Shown here piece after piece: positions 7,981-18,063 of a DNA stretch of 64,000 nucleotides. The translations under genes and the position numbers were made by a program. The notes beneath the pieces were generated by a model. That model was given only the letters and a program-made list of their open reading frames with translations, was not told the DNA's origin and made no database searches. This DNA is from Marinobacterium iners DSM 11526 (GTDB lineage Bacteria > Pseudomonadota > Gammaproteobacteria > Pseudomonadales > Balneatricaceae). Location of the stretch: contig NZ_FNRJ01000007.1 in NCBI RefSeq assembly GCF_900107855.1, positions 1 to 64,000 of the forward strand. Reading direction: 5' to 3'. Each line of letters starts with the position of its first letter. Positions within the stretch are counted from its first letter, which is position 1.

Positions 7981-9264
7981 ATGACCGCCATTATGGTCAG
8001 TACCATGATCGTGCTGTTGCTGCTTGGATTTCCGATGATGATTCCGCTGATAGTTGCGGCTTTCATCGGTTTTTACAGCATGTTTGGCGGCTTTGATCAG
8101 ATGGATTTCATGATCCAGCAGTTTATGGCCGGCATTCGTCCTACCTCCCTGATCGCAGTTCCCATGTTTATTCTGGCTGCGGACATCATGACCCGAGGGC
8201 ACTCGGCTGATCGTTTGATCGATATGGTGATGAAGTTCATTGGCCACGTACGGGGCGGGCTGGCGATCAGCACAGCGACCGCCTGCACCCTGTTCGGAGC
8301 TGTTTCCGGCTCAACACAGGCAACCGTAGTCGCCGTCGGCTCCCCTCTGCGCCCTAAAATGCTCAAGGCAGGCTACAAAGACAGCTTCGTGCTGGCGCTG
8401 ATCATCAACGCCAGCGATATCGCTTTCCTTATCCCCCCCAGCATCGGCATGATCATCTATGGTGTGGTATCCAACACCTCAATTTCTGAACTGTTTATCG
8501 CAGGTGTCGGGCCGGGTTTGCTGATTCTTGGCATGTTTGCACTTTACAGCTATATCTATGCCTGCATTAACCGAGTGCCCACAGAGGAAAAGGCCAGCTG
8601 GCCCGAGCGCTGGCAGGCCGTGCGCAAAGCGATTTGGCCCTTGGGCTTTCCGGTCATCATTGTGGGCGGTATCTATGGCGGTATATTCAGCCCGACCGAA
8701 GCGGCAGCTGTGTGTGTCCTCTATGCCGTAATCCTCGAATTCATCGTGTTCAGGGCTCTCAAACCCGCTGAGCTGTACAAGATTGCCAAGTCGACCGGTC
8801 TTATCACGGCGGTTGTGTTCATTCTGGTGGCGGCCGGAGCGGCCTTTTCCTGGATCATCTCCTTCGCGCAGATACCCCAAACCATTATCGCCTCACTGGG
8901 GCTGGCCGATGCCAGCCCTACAGGGGTGCTGATCGCGATCTGTATAGCGTTTTTTATCGGCTGCATGTTTGTCGATCCGATCGTGGTGATTCTGGTACTG
9001 GTGCCGATCTTTGCCCCGCTGGTCGCTTCGGCAGGGCTTGATCCTGTGCTGGTTGGGGTGTTGATTACGCTGCAGGTGGCCATTGGTTCGGCTACCCCGC
9101 CGTTTGGCTGCGATATATTCACCGCGATCGCCATATTCCGGCGTCCCTATATTGAAGTGATCAAAGGCACTCCTCCTTTTGTCTTCATGCTGATACTGGC
9201 TGCGGCTTTGCTGATCATCTTCCCGCAGATCTCTCTGTTCCTGCGTGACCTGGCGTTTGGCTGA
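7981..9264 (+). CDS. dctM: TRAP transporter large permease, DctM family
   Basis: 427 residues, the normal DctM length, with about 12 hydrophobic segments. Recognisable blocks are PTSLIAVPMFILAADIM, TLFGAVSGSTQATVVAVGS, IPPSIGMIIYGVVS and GSATPPFGCDIF. It is the ion-coupled transport channel of the TRAP system in the inner membrane. GGAG lies 9 nt before the ATG, and 37 nt separate it from dctQ. It is the last gene of the operon; gmk follows and appears to have its own promoter. Confidence 0.95.
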   Translation: MTAIMVSTMIVLLLLGFPMMIPLIVAAFIGFYSMFGGFDQMDFMIQQFMAGIRPTSLIAVPMFILAADIMTRGHSADRLIDMVMKFIGHVRGGLAISTATACTLFGAVSGSTQATVVAVGSPLRPKMLKAGYKDSFVLALIINASDIAFLIPPSIGMIIYGVVSNTSISELFIAGVGPGLLILGMFALYSYIYACINRVPTEEKASWPERWQAVRKAIWPLGFPVIIVGGIYGGIFSPTEAAAVCVLYAVILEFIVFRALKPAELYKIAKSTGLITAVVFILVAAGAAFSWIISFAQIPQTIIASLGLADASPTGVLIAICIAFFIGCMFVDPIVVILVLVPIFAPLVASAGLDPVLVGVLITLQVAIGSATPPFGCDIFTAIAIFRRPYIEVIKGTPPFVFMLILAAALLIIFPQISLFLRDLAFG

Positions 9265-9304
9265 GGGTATTGGAAGCAGGGTGCTGGGTCAGTCTGGAGC
9301 TGCG

Positions 9305-9978
<674 letters not shown>

Positions 9979-10034
9979 AACCCCCGTAGACTTATCGGTC
10001 TTTTCTCTGGCTCCAACCCTGTCTGAGGTCCGCA

Positions 10035-10247
10035 ATGGCACGAGTAACCGTTGAAGATTGTCTGGAAAATGTCGAAAACCGTTTTGAATTGGTGATGATC
10101 GCATCCAAGCGTGCACGCCAGATCGCAGTTGGCGGCAAGGACCCCAAGGTCGATTGGGAAAACGACAAGCCCACCGTTGTTGCCCTGCGTGAAATCGCTG
10201 AAAAACTGGTCGATCGCAGCGTGCTGGATGAGCAGGTACAGCGCTGA
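10035..10247 (+). CDS. rpoZ: RNA polymerase omega subunit
   Basis: 70 residues: [20 protein letters not shown], then [12 protein letters not shown] and [12 protein letters not shown], the conserved omega core. It is shorter than the E. coli subunit (91) because the variable acidic tail is missing. Omega assists RNA polymerase assembly and contributes to one ppGpp binding site in proteobacteria, which fits its position directly before spoT. GAGG lies 6 nt before the ATG. Confidence 0.96.
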   Translation: MARVTVEDCLENVENRFELVMIASKRARQIAVGGKDPKVDWENDKPTVVALREIAEKLVDRSVLDEQVQR

Positions 10248-10288
10248 TCTTTCCCCCGCACGCGTAATACGGCATCATCAGGGTATAT

Positions 10289-10308
10289 GGCTGGCCCAAG
10301 TGCCAGCC
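10289..10308 (+). promoter_or_regulatory. Hairpin between rpoZ and spoT
   Basis: GGCTGGC and GCCAGCC form a 7-bp stem with a 6-base loop in the 81-bp gap. No T run follows, so read-through into spoT is expected. Confidence 0.4.
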
Positions 10309-10328
10309 TTGGCCTGACGGAGTGATAG

Positions 10329-12452
10329 ATGCCGACCATTGATGCCCTTTCACATCGCCTCGAAGAGTATCTGACACAGGATCAGATTGCTCGGGTGCGT
10401 CGCGCCTATTTCTATGCCGAGCAGGCCCACGATGGTCAGCGCCGTAAAAGCGGCGAACCCTATGTGACTCATCCACTGGCCGTAGCCAATGTACTGGCCG
10501 GGATGCACATGGACCATCAAAGCTTGATGGCGGCCATGTTGCACGATGTAATCGAAGATACCGAGATCGAATATGCGGGCATTGAGGGGCAGTTCGGCAC
10601 CTCTGTAGCGGATATTGTCGATGGCGTCTCCAAGCTGACCCATCTGGAGTTCGAGACCAAGGCGGAAGCCCAGGCCGAGAATTTCCAGAAAATGGTGTTG
10701 GCGATGGCGGAAGATATCCGCGTCATTCTGGTCAAGTTGGCAGATCGGCTGCACAACATGCGTACCCTCGGTGCCATGCGGCCTGACAAACAGCGTCGTA
10801 TTGCCCGCGAAACCCTCGATATTTATGCACCCATTGCCGCGCGTCTGGGTATGCGAGACCTGCAGGTTGAACTGGAGGATCTGGCATTCCAGTCCTATTA
10901 CCCGATGCGAGCCAAGCGCATTCGGCGAGCGGTGGTGCATGCGCGCGGACAGCGCAAGGACATCATTGAACAGGTGCGAGAATCGATCCAGGCCCGGCTG
11001 GATCAGGAAGGGCTCAGCGGAAGTGTATCCGGTCGCGAGAAACACCTCTACAGCATCTATCGCAAAATGAAGGTACAGCGTAAGGCGTTCGCCGACATTA
11101 TGGATGTGTTTGCCTTTCGGATTGTGACCGGCAGCGTTGATGACTGTTACCGTATTCTGGGGGCCGTGCACAACCTGTACAAGCCGGTACCGGGTTGCTT
11201 CAAGGATTATATTGCCATTCCCAAGGCCAATGGTTACCAGTCGTTGCACACGGTGCTGTTTGGCGCCCGGGGCATGACCATCGAGGTACAGATCCGTACC
11301 AGTGACATGGATGCGGTCGCCAGCCAGGGGATTGCCGAGCACAGTCATTACAAGGTCAAGGGTAGTACTGAAAGCGCACTGGGTTCTTACAACCGTGCTC
11401 GTAAATGGGTACAGGGGCTGCTGGAGATGCAGCAAAGTGCCGGTGACTCGATGGAATTTATCGAGAGCGTGAAAAAAGACCTGTTCCCGGACGAGGTCTA
11501 CATCTTCACCCCCAAAGGGCGGATTTTGGAGTTGCCGCGTGGCGCAACACCGGTCGACTTTGCCTACGCCGTGCATACGGACGTGGGTAACTCCTGTGTT
11601 TCCTGCCGTATCAACCGTCGCCTGGCGCCACTGTCGGAACCTCTGGAAAGCGGTCAAACGGTCGAAATCATCACTACGCCGCGGGCCCAGCCGAACATGG
11701 CATGGCTCAATTTTGTGGTGACCGGCAAGGCACGCACCAGCATCCGGCACTTTCTGAAGAATCAACAACGCAATGAATCGATCGAATTGGGGCGTCGACT
11801 GTTGAGCCAGTTTTTGGGCAACTACGGTGCAAGCCTTGATGACATTGACCCTGATCAGTTGGCACAGCTGCTGGACGAGGCTGAGTTCAAGCAGCTGGAT
11901 GACCTGCTGGAAGATATCGGCATGGGCAACCGCATGGCGTATGTGGTAGCGCGCCGTCTGCGCCCTGCCGAGCATGTTGAGCAGGACCCAGGGTTGACTG
12001 AACAGGGCCGGCCTCTGGCTATTCGGGGTGCTGAGGGGATGGTCATGCAGTATGCCCGCTGCTGCCACCCCATTCCCGGAGACAGCATCATCGGGCATAT
12101 CAGCAGTGGTCGTGGGCTTGTGGTACATCGTACCGACTGTCGCAACATAGGTTACCTGCGTGATAACCCCGAAAAAACCATCTATCTGGAGTGGTCAGCA
12201 CCACAAAGCAACGAAGAAGAATTTGTGGTCGGGCTTTTCCTTGAGGTTGAATCCCAGCGCGGCATCATTGCCAACCTGGCGACGGCCGCTGCCAGTATGG
12301 GTGCCAACCTGCTTAAAATCGACAGTGGCGAGCGTGATGGTCAGCTGTTCAGCGTGAACATGGAGCTGACGGTTTACAACCGTGTGCACCTGGCACGGGT
12401 GATTCGCAAGCTGCGCAGCCTGCGTTCAGTCAATCACATAAACCGCCAGTAA
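10329..12452 (+). CDS. spoT: Bifunctional (p)ppGpp synthetase/hydrolase SpoT
   Basis: SpoT makes and degrades the alarmone (p)ppGpp. The 707-residue protein (E. coli 702) has an N-terminal HD hydrolase domain (HDVIEDT near residue 75, ADRLHNMRTL near 138), a RelA/SpoT synthetase domain around 240-350 (KANGYQSLHTVLFG), a TGS domain near 385-450 and a C-terminal ACT domain. The intact HD motif means it can hydrolyse ppGpp. GGAG precedes the ATG by 7 nt. It is convergent with ggt, with a 20-bp gap and no clear terminator. Confidence 0.97.
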   Translation: MPTIDALSHRLEEYLTQDQIARVRRAYFYAEQAHDGQRRKSGEPYVTHPLAVANVLAGMHMDHQSLMAAMLHDVIEDTEIEYAGIEGQFGTSVADIVDGVSKLTHLEFETKAEAQAENFQKMVLAMAEDIRVILVKLADRLHNMRTLGAMRPDKQRRIARETLDIYAPIAARLGMRDLQVELEDLAFQSYYPMRAKRIRRAVVHARGQRKDIIEQVRESIQARLDQEGLSGSVSGREKHLYSIYRKMKVQRKAFADIMDVFAFRIVTGSVDDCYRILGAVHNLYKPVPGCFKDYIAIPKANGYQSLHTVLFGARGMTIEVQIRTSDMDAVASQGIAEHSHYKVKGSTESALGSYNRARKWVQGLLEMQQSAGDSMEFIESVKKDLFPDEVYIFTPKGRILELPRGATPVDFAYAVHTDVGNSCVSCRINRRLAPLSEPLESGQTVEIITTPRAQPNMAWLNFVVTGKARTSIRHFLKNQQRNESIELGRRLLSQFLGNYGASLDDIDPDQLAQLLDEAEFKQLDDLLEDIGMGNRMAYVVARRLRPAEHVEQDPGLTEQGRPLAIRGAEGMVMQYARCCHPIPGDSIIGHISSGRGLVVHRTDCRNIGYLRDNPEKTIYLEWSAPQSNEEEFVVGLFLEVESQRGIIANLATAAASMGANLLKIDSGERDGQLFSVNMELTVYNRVHLARVIRKLRSLRSVNHINRQ

Positions 12453-12472
12453 ACATATGGCTGGCTGATAGT

Positions 12473-14215
12473 TCAGCGTCCCAGTGCCTTTCCCTCGCGG
12501 CGCGGATCGACCCCCGACTCCCAGCGACCATCGGACCGTTGACGAATGGCGTGTACTCCGCTGTTGAGTTCCCGAATGCTTACGCGATGCCCCATATCCC
12601 TGAGCTCGAACAGCAGTTGCTCGGCGGAGGTGGCTTCCTCCAGTTCGGTATCGCCGTTACGGTTACTTATATTGGGCTGGTAGAGGATATCCTGCAGTGA
12701 CATATCGGTATGCAGCATCAGCAGGAGAGTTTGTGCCACATAGTTGATGATACGACTGCCACCAGGAGAGCCGAGCGCAGCGATCGGGCGATTATCGGCG
12801 TTGAATACCATCACCGGTGCCATTGAGCTGCGTGGGCGCTTGCCTGGTTCAACCCGGTTAGCCACTGGCACGCCGTTGATCTCGGGGATAAAGGAAAAGT
12901 CAGTGAGCTGATTGTTGAGCAGAAAGCCCCCTGCCATCAGGGTCGAGCCGAATGCCATCTCAATACTGCTGGTCATCGACAGCAGGTTGCCATATCTGTC
13001 TCGAATGACGAAGTGGCTGGTTGACGGCAACTCGGGCGAGCGGTCATCGGCACGGGTCAGTTCCACTGGCTGGCCTGGCTGGGCCTGCCCCATGTCGTGC
13101 TCAGAGCTGATCAGGCTGGCGCGCTGGCGCAAGTATGTGGGATCGAGGAGCGCCGCTGTTGGGACCTCCACAAAGTCCGGGTCAGCCAGGTAGCGACCCC
13201 GGTCGGCATAGGCCAGGCGGCTGGCCTGGGTAAACAGATGAGCAAAGCCACTACTGTCGTGAGGCAGTGCAGCCAACGGAGTGTGCTGCAGCAGGCCCAG
13301 TATTTGCAGCAGCGTCACACCACCCGAAGTCGGTGGTGGAAAGCCACAGACACGGTATTCGCGATAGGGCAAACATATCGGCTTGCGTTCCCGTGCAACA
13401 TAGCTCGCCAGATCCGTTCGGCTGATCATGCCCGGGTTGTCTTTAGCCTCGGATATGCTGGTTAGAATCTGGTCTGCAATAGGACCGTGATACAGGGCGT
13501 CCGCCCCTTGGGCGGCGATCAGTCGCAACGATTCGGCCAGTTCAGGGTTACGCAGCAGAGCTCCGGCAGGCAGCGGCGCACCGGAGTGGTCAAAAAAGTA
13601 CTGGCGACTGGCCGCATAGCGATCCAGCCCGGGATTGACTCTGTCTGAGATCAGTTTGTGTAACCGGTTACCGATATGGAACCCCTGCTCGGCACGGGCA
13701 ATGCTGGCGTCAAACAGCACCGACCAGTCCAGTCTGCCATGGCGCTGATGGGCCAGTTCAAGCATCCGCAATACTCCCGGAACCCCAACTGAGCGCCCGC
13801 CAACAAGCGCTTCATGCCATGGCATAGTGCTACCGTCAGATTGCAGGAAGAGATTTTCAGTGACGTCAGCCGGGGCGGTTTCACGGCCATCATAGGCGTG
13901 CAATGTTTGGCTGGACTGGTCCCAGTAGAGCAGAAAGGCACCGCCACCAAGGCCAGAAGACTGGGGCTCGACCAGGGTCAGCATTGCCTGAACAGCGATG
14001 GCTGCATCCACAGCGGTGCCGCCCTGGCGGAGCATATCAAAGCCCGCTTCAGTCGCCAGTGGGTGAGCCGTGACCACCAGCGAATCCTCAGCGATGACGC
14101 GCTGGGGGTGTTGCCAGCCGGTAGCGCTTTCCGGTGCGATCGACTCATCAGCGGCCCAGAGGAAAGGGATCTGCAAAGCCAGCAGGGTGATAATTGCTTG
14201 GCGAAAAATGCTCAT
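12473..14215 (-). CDS. ggt: Gamma-glutamyltransferase (periplasmic)
   Basis: Ggt hydrolyses or transfers the gamma-glutamyl group of glutathione and related compounds. The 580-residue precursor has a signal peptide (hydrophobic stretch 5-20, likely cut after LWA), the large-subunit motif SSGLGGGAFLL, and the self-cleavage site before the catalytic Thr in LPSTSHFVIRD near residue 390, which starts the small subunit. MTSSIEMAFGS and GSPGGSRIINYV are the substrate-binding parts. It overlaps the upstream asparaginase-like gene by 4 nt (ATGA), so the two are co-translated. The two products could release glutamate and aspartate from peptides and amides. gshA lies 7 kb away. Confidence 0.94.
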   Translation of the reverse strand: MSIFRQAIITLLALQIPFLWAADESIAPESATGWQHPQRVIAEDSLVVTAHPLATEAGFDMLRQGGTAVDAAIAVQAMLTLVEPQSSGLGGGAFLLYWDQSSQTLHAYDGRETAPADVTENLFLQSDGSTMPWHEALVGGRSVGVPGVLRMLELAHQRHGRLDWSVLFDASIARAEQGFHIGNRLHKLISDRVNPGLDRYAASRQYFFDHSGAPLPAGALLRNPELAESLRLIAAQGADALYHGPIADQILTSISEAKDNPGMISRTDLASYVARERKPICLPYREYRVCGFPPPTSGGVTLLQILGLLQHTPLAALPHDSSGFAHLFTQASRLAYADRGRYLADPDFVEVPTAALLDPTYLRQRASLISSEHDMGQAQPGQPVELTRADDRSPELPSTSHFVIRDRYGNLLSMTSSIEMAFGSTLMAGGFLLNNQLTDFSFIPEINGVPVANRVEPGKRPRSSMAPVMVFNADNRPIAALGSPGGSRIINYVAQTLLLMLHTDMSLQDILYQPNISNRNGDTELEEATSAEQLLFELRDMGHRVSIRELNSGVHAIRQRSDGRWESGVDPRREGKALGR

Positions 14216-14697
14216 GTGGACACCTGAAATTGTCCGGCTGCACGATTCTTGATGGTGTGCTCAGGGTTGAAAACACGTCCGTTCATAAAGATGTAGACCC
14301 CCGCAGGCAGCGTCTGGGCCAAGGCCACGGCTCCTCCCAGATTGAAGGCCGCATCACTGTCGCGAAATCGGGCCGGTTGCATGGCGCCGGTGAGGACGAT
14401 GGTGCGGTCATTCAGCGCCTGCAGGGCACGGGCTGTATCAACCATGGTGTCGGTACCGTGTGTAATGACGATATGTCGGCAGGTATCGGCTTCAATATGG
14501 TCACGAATCAGCGCCCGGTCATGTGCATCCATTTCAAGGCTGTCCTTGCGCAGCAGGCTTTCGATGCTGTATTGGCAACTCACACCGGCCTGTGCCAGCA
14601 GTTCTGTCGCCGCCGGCTCACCGATATGATAGTCACTCAGTGCATCGTAGTAGACCTTGTCGATTGTGCCCCCGATTGTCAGAATCTTGATCTGCAT
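14212..14697 (-). CDS. Asparaginase N-terminal-domain protein
   Basis: 161 residues, half the length of L-asparaginases I/II (about 330). It contains the first catalytic motif TIGGTID at about residues 7-13 and the second, ITHGTDTM, near 77-84, followed by VLTGAMQPARF. The C-terminal domain that shapes the dimeric active site is absent, and the frame ends cleanly at the ggt start rather than in a frameshift. Such short asparaginase-domain proteins occur in other gammaproteobacteria; whether they act on asparagine is uncertain. No signal peptide is seen, so it is cytosolic, while the co-translated Ggt is exported. Confidence 0.8.
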   Translation of the reverse strand: MQIKILTIGGTIDKVYYDALSDYHIGEPAATELLAQAGVSCQYSIESLLRKDSLEMDAHDRALIRDHIEADTCRHIVITHGTDTMVDTARALQALNDRTIVLTGAMQPARFRDSDAAFNLGGAVALAQTLPAGVYIFMNGRVFNPEHTIKNRAAGQFQVST

Positions 14698-14796
14698 TGG
14701 ATGCCTGTAGCCTCTATTTCCGTTATTCTTAATGCAAGCTTAAAGCATCGAATAGTGTCACAAAAGCGCCAACTAATCCGCCAGCGGAGAAAAGTC

Positions 14797-16113
14797 TTGT
14801 CTGTAGATATCGGCACATTCTCAGAGATGAGCACCCCGGCACAGCAGGTTCGGCTGGTGCTGCTGCATGATCGTCAGGGTAAGGTATTGGCGCTGCTGCC
14901 TCCGTCACGGATGCTGGACCTGACCTCGGTAGCGAAACTGTATGGGCGCGAGCTTCAGGCTACACGAGTGGATGATGCGAGACGCTTTTTTACTCAGCCG
15001 GGTCTGCAGACAGAGGCCGGTCAGGCAAAACTGCTGTCGTTGCCGTTGCTGCTCGACAGCAGCCTTGGCGAAGCGCCACTGCGTTGCAACGAGCTTCATT
15101 CCGGTCTCTGTTTTACACTCAGCAGCGTGCCCACGCACGACCAGGTCAGTCGCGGTCAGGTCAGTTGTGATCCGGCAACCAGCGGTATGGGTAGCGCTGG
15201 GCTGGATGATGCGACCGTGATCACCCGGGCCGTTGAGCGATTCACCAGTTTGCGGGTTCAGCAACGACTGGAAGATACGCTGGGTCTGCCGGGTCTGTCT
15301 CAGACCATGCGCAAGATTGTAATGCTGCGCTCCGACCCGGAAGCCGGCGTGGATGAGCTGGTGCCGGTCGTGAAGCTGGACCCGAGTCTGTCTGCACAGG
15401 TGATGGGCTGGGCGTCTTCACCCTATTATGCTGCCCCCGGACGCGTACGCTCAATCGAGGACGCGATCATTCGGGTATTGGGGTTCGACCTGGTAATCAA
15501 CCTGGCGCTGGGGGTTGCCATGGGGCAGGTACTGCGTCTGCCCGAAGATACTCCACGGGGTACAGTGCCCTACTGGGAGCAGGCTGTTTATACGGCTACG
15601 CTGAGCGAAAAGCTGGCGCGATCCATTCCGCTGGAGCGACGGCCCCGTCCAGGGCTGGCCTATCTGGCTGGCTTGTTGCACAACTTTGGTTATCTGGTGT
15701 TGGGGCATCTGTTCCCGCCCCACTTTTCGCGCCTGTCACGTCATATCGAGGCCAACCCCCAGCTGGAGCAAAGCCTGATTGAGCAGGAAGTGTTACATGT
15801 GACCCGTGAGCAGGTGGGTGGGTGGTTGCTGGAAAGCTGGAAGCTACCGGCAGAAGTGTCGGTAGCGGTACGCTATCAGCATGAACCCGGCTTTGAAGGT
15901 GAACATGCGGAGTATGCGCGCCTGCTGTATCTGGCCAGCCGGCTGCTGCGTCAGCATGGCATGAGTGCAGGTCCGGCAGGGCCGCTGCCGGATGAGGTGA
16001 TGCAAGAGCTGGGCCTGCAGCAGGCGGATCTGGAACAGGCCATGCTGGTGCTGAAAGCCGATGCGGAAGGGCTGTCGCAGCTGTCCGATCTATTCAGCGG
16101 TTCAGTGAGCTGA
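14797..16113 (+). CDS. YbaK-like domain fused to HDOD domain
   Basis: A two-domain protein of about 438 residues. Residues 15-125 resemble the YbaK/ProX editing domain that deacylates mischarged tRNA. Residues 160-350 are an HDOD domain (LPGLSQTMRKIV, VVKLDPSLSAQVMGWAS, LAYLAGLLHNFGYLVLG), a signalling module related to HD phosphohydrolases but without catalytic residues. The likely start is TTG at 14797 with GGAG 7 nt upstream; ATG at 14827 is the alternative. HDOD proteins work in signalling and stress circuits; the role of this fusion is not known. The stop abuts the convergent yheS stop with no gap. Confidence 0.75.
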   Translation: MSVDIGTFSEMSTPAQQVRLVLLHDRQGKVLALLPPSRMLDLTSVAKLYGRELQATRVDDARRFFTQPGLQTEAGQAKLLSLPLLLDSSLGEAPLRCNELHSGLCFTLSSVPTHDQVSRGQVSCDPATSGMGSAGLDDATVITRAVERFTSLRVQQRLEDTLGLPGLSQTMRKIVMLRSDPEAGVDELVPVVKLDPSLSAQVMGWASSPYYAAPGRVRSIEDAIIRVLGFDLVINLALGVAMGQVLRLPEDTPRGTVPYWEQAVYTATLSEKLARSIPLERRPRPGLAYLAGLLHNFGYLVLGHLFPPHFSRLSRHIEANPQLEQSLIEQEVLHVTREQVGGWLLESWKLPAEVSVAVRYQHEPGFEGEHAEYARLLYLASRLLRQHGMSAGPAGPLPDEVMQELGLQQADLEQAMLVLKADAEGLSQLSDLFSGSVS

Positions 16114-18042
16114 TCAATCCTCGAGTGACTGTTCCAGTTGCTCCAGTGCCTCCAGCTGGTCCAGCCAGTCGGTTTCAATCTGTACCTGCCGCTGTTTCAG
16201 ATCGGCTTGTTGCTGCAGCAGTGTTTTCAGCTCTGTCTTGCGGTTCTCGCTGTACAGGTCGGCATCCCCCAGCTGTGTTTCGAGATCACCGATCTGGGTA
16301 GTGACCTGCTCAAGTTGTTGCTCCAGGCGAGCGACCTGCTGTTTCAGCGGCCGCAAGCGAGCACGCTGCTCAGCCTGGACTCGCTTGAGCTCCTTGCGCT
16401 CGGTGGCACTGAGTGAGCGCTCGGCGGCGCTGTCGTTGGTGGTCTCAGGCTCGCTGCGTTTCTGCTCTTCTCGGCGCTGTTGGGCCAGCCATTGGTGATA
16501 GTCCTCCAAATCGCCATCGAACTCGCTGATCTGGCCATCGGCGACCAACAGGAATTGATCGACTGTGTTGCGCAGCAGATGGCGATCATGTGACACCAGT
16601 ATCAACGCACCCTCGAACGCTTGCAGTGCCAGGCTTAGAGCGAGTCGAACCTCCAGATCCAGATGGTTGGTCGGTTCGTCAAGCAGCAACAAGTTGGGTT
16701 GCTGCCAGGCGATCAGGGCCAGCGCCACACGCGCCTTCTCACCGCCGGAAAAACGACCCACCGGGTCCAGTGCGTCATCACCAATAAAGCCAAAGCTGCC
16801 GAGAAAGTTGCGCAGTTCCTGGTCAGTGGCGTCGGGGCTGATGCGCTGCAGGTGCAGCAGGGGAGAGGCGTCCATGTCCAGCGCCTCCAGCTGGTGCTGA
16901 GCGAAGTAGCCAATACGCAGATGCTCCCCTTCGTGGCGTTCGCCGATCAGCAACTCCAGATCGCCCACCAGGGTCTTAATCAGGGTGGATTTGCCTGCAC
17001 CATTGGCACCGAGCAGACCAATGCGGGCTCCGGGGATCAGACTCAGAGACTGACCCTTGAGAATAGTACGATCCGGATAGCCCAGATCTGCTTCCGCCAA
17101 CGTAAGCAGGGGAGAGGAGATCTTGTCGCTGGTATCGAAGCGGAAGGAAAAAGGAGAGTCTACATGAGCCGGCGCAATCTGCTCCATGCGTTCCAGCTCT
17201 TTGAGCCGACTCTGAGCCTGTTTGGCCTTGGTGGCCTTGGCCCGGAAACGGCGTACAAACTGTTCGATCTGTTCGACGCGGGCCTGCTGTTTTTCGAACG
17301 CAGCCTGCTGCTGTGACAGTTTTTCGGCACGGAGGCCTTCGAACGCGGTGTAGTTGCCTTTATAGAGTGTCAGGGTCTGCTGGGCCTGATGCACGATATG
17401 GCTCACCACGTTGTCGAGGAAGTCTCGGTCATGGGAGATCAGCAGCAGGGTGCCGGGATACTGGCGCAGCCACTGCTCCAGCCAGATGGTGGCATCCAGA
17501 TCCAGATGGTTGGTGGGTTCGTCCAGCAGCAACAGATCGGACGGGCACATCAGGGCCTGGGCCAGATTCAACCGGATGCGCCAGCCGCCGGAAAAGCTGT
17601 TGACCGGCCTTCCTGCGTCATCCGGGGCAAACCCGAGCCCGGCCAATAGCTGATGCGCGCGTGCTTCGGCGCGATAGCCATCCATCGCATCCAGCTCGGC
17701 ATGCAGCTCGCCGATCCGGTTAGCCTGATGCTCCGCTTCTGCGACTGCCAGTGCGGCCTCAACGGCACGCAGACGGTGGTCTCCATCCACTACATAGTCC
17801 AGTGCACTGCGCTCGGACGTATCCACTTCCTGTGCCATATGGGCAATACGAAGCCGTGAGGGCAGTTGCAGCTCACCGCCGTCGGGTTGCAGCTGGCCCA
17901 GCAGCAGCTTGAACAGGGATGACTTGCCCACGCCGTTGGCGCCGACAATACCCACCTTCCAGCCGGCATGAAACGTCAGGCTGGTCTGTGCTAGCAACTG
18001 TTGGGTACCGCGATGTAAGCTTAGGTTCTGTATCTGAATCAT
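16114..18042 (-). CDS. yheS: ABC-F ATPase YheS
   Basis: 642 residues with two ABC domains and no membrane segment: Walker A GANGVGKSS (near 35) and GANGAGKST (near 345), signatures SFSGGWRIRL and RFSGGEKARV, Walker B LLLLDEPTNHLDL twice. The linker with FRAKATKAKQAQSRLKELERM is the ABC-F P-site tRNA interaction motif, and a coiled coil forms the C-terminus. The sequence follows E. coli YheS. ABC-F proteins act on the ribosome to relieve stalled translation. The open frame reaches 18219, but MIQIQNLSLHRG matches the family start. The gap to the divergent TIGR02444 gene is only 21 bp. Confidence 0.93.
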   Translation of the reverse strand: MIQIQNLSLHRGTQQLLAQTSLTFHAGWKVGIVGANGVGKSSLFKLLLGQLQPDGGELQLPSRLRIAHMAQEVDTSERSALDYVVDGDHRLRAVEAALAVAEAEHQANRIGELHAELDAMDGYRAEARAHQLLAGLGFAPDDAGRPVNSFSGGWRIRLNLAQALMCPSDLLLLDEPTNHLDLDATIWLEQWLRQYPGTLLLISHDRDFLDNVVSHIVHQAQQTLTLYKGNYTAFEGLRAEKLSQQQAAFEKQQARVEQIEQFVRRFRAKATKAKQAQSRLKELERMEQIAPAHVDSPFSFRFDTSDKISSPLLTLAEADLGYPDRTILKGQSLSLIPGARIGLLGANGAGKSTLIKTLVGDLELLIGERHEGEHLRIGYFAQHQLEALDMDASPLLHLQRISPDATDQELRNFLGSFGFIGDDALDPVGRFSGGEKARVALALIAWQQPNLLLLDEPTNHLDLEVRLALSLALQAFEGALILVSHDRHLLRNTVDQFLLVADGQISEFDGDLEDYHQWLAQQRREEQKRSEPETTNDSAAERSLSATERKELKRVQAEQRARLRPLKQQVARLEQQLEQVTTQIGDLETQLGDADLYSENRKTELKTLLQQQADLKQRQVQIETDWLDQLEALEQLEQSLED

Positions 18043-18063
18043 GGCGCGAGATTTTAGCACAGC

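Noticed and set aside
10350-12128. 592-codon open frame on the minus strand opposite spoT
   Set aside because: It lies wholly antisense to spoT, has no ribosome binding site or domain, and is explained by GC-rich codon usage of spoT.
14194-14796. 5' extension of the YbaK-HDOD frame by about 200 codons
   Set aside because: The extension is antisense to the asparaginase gene; the TTG at 14797 with GGAG is the credible start.
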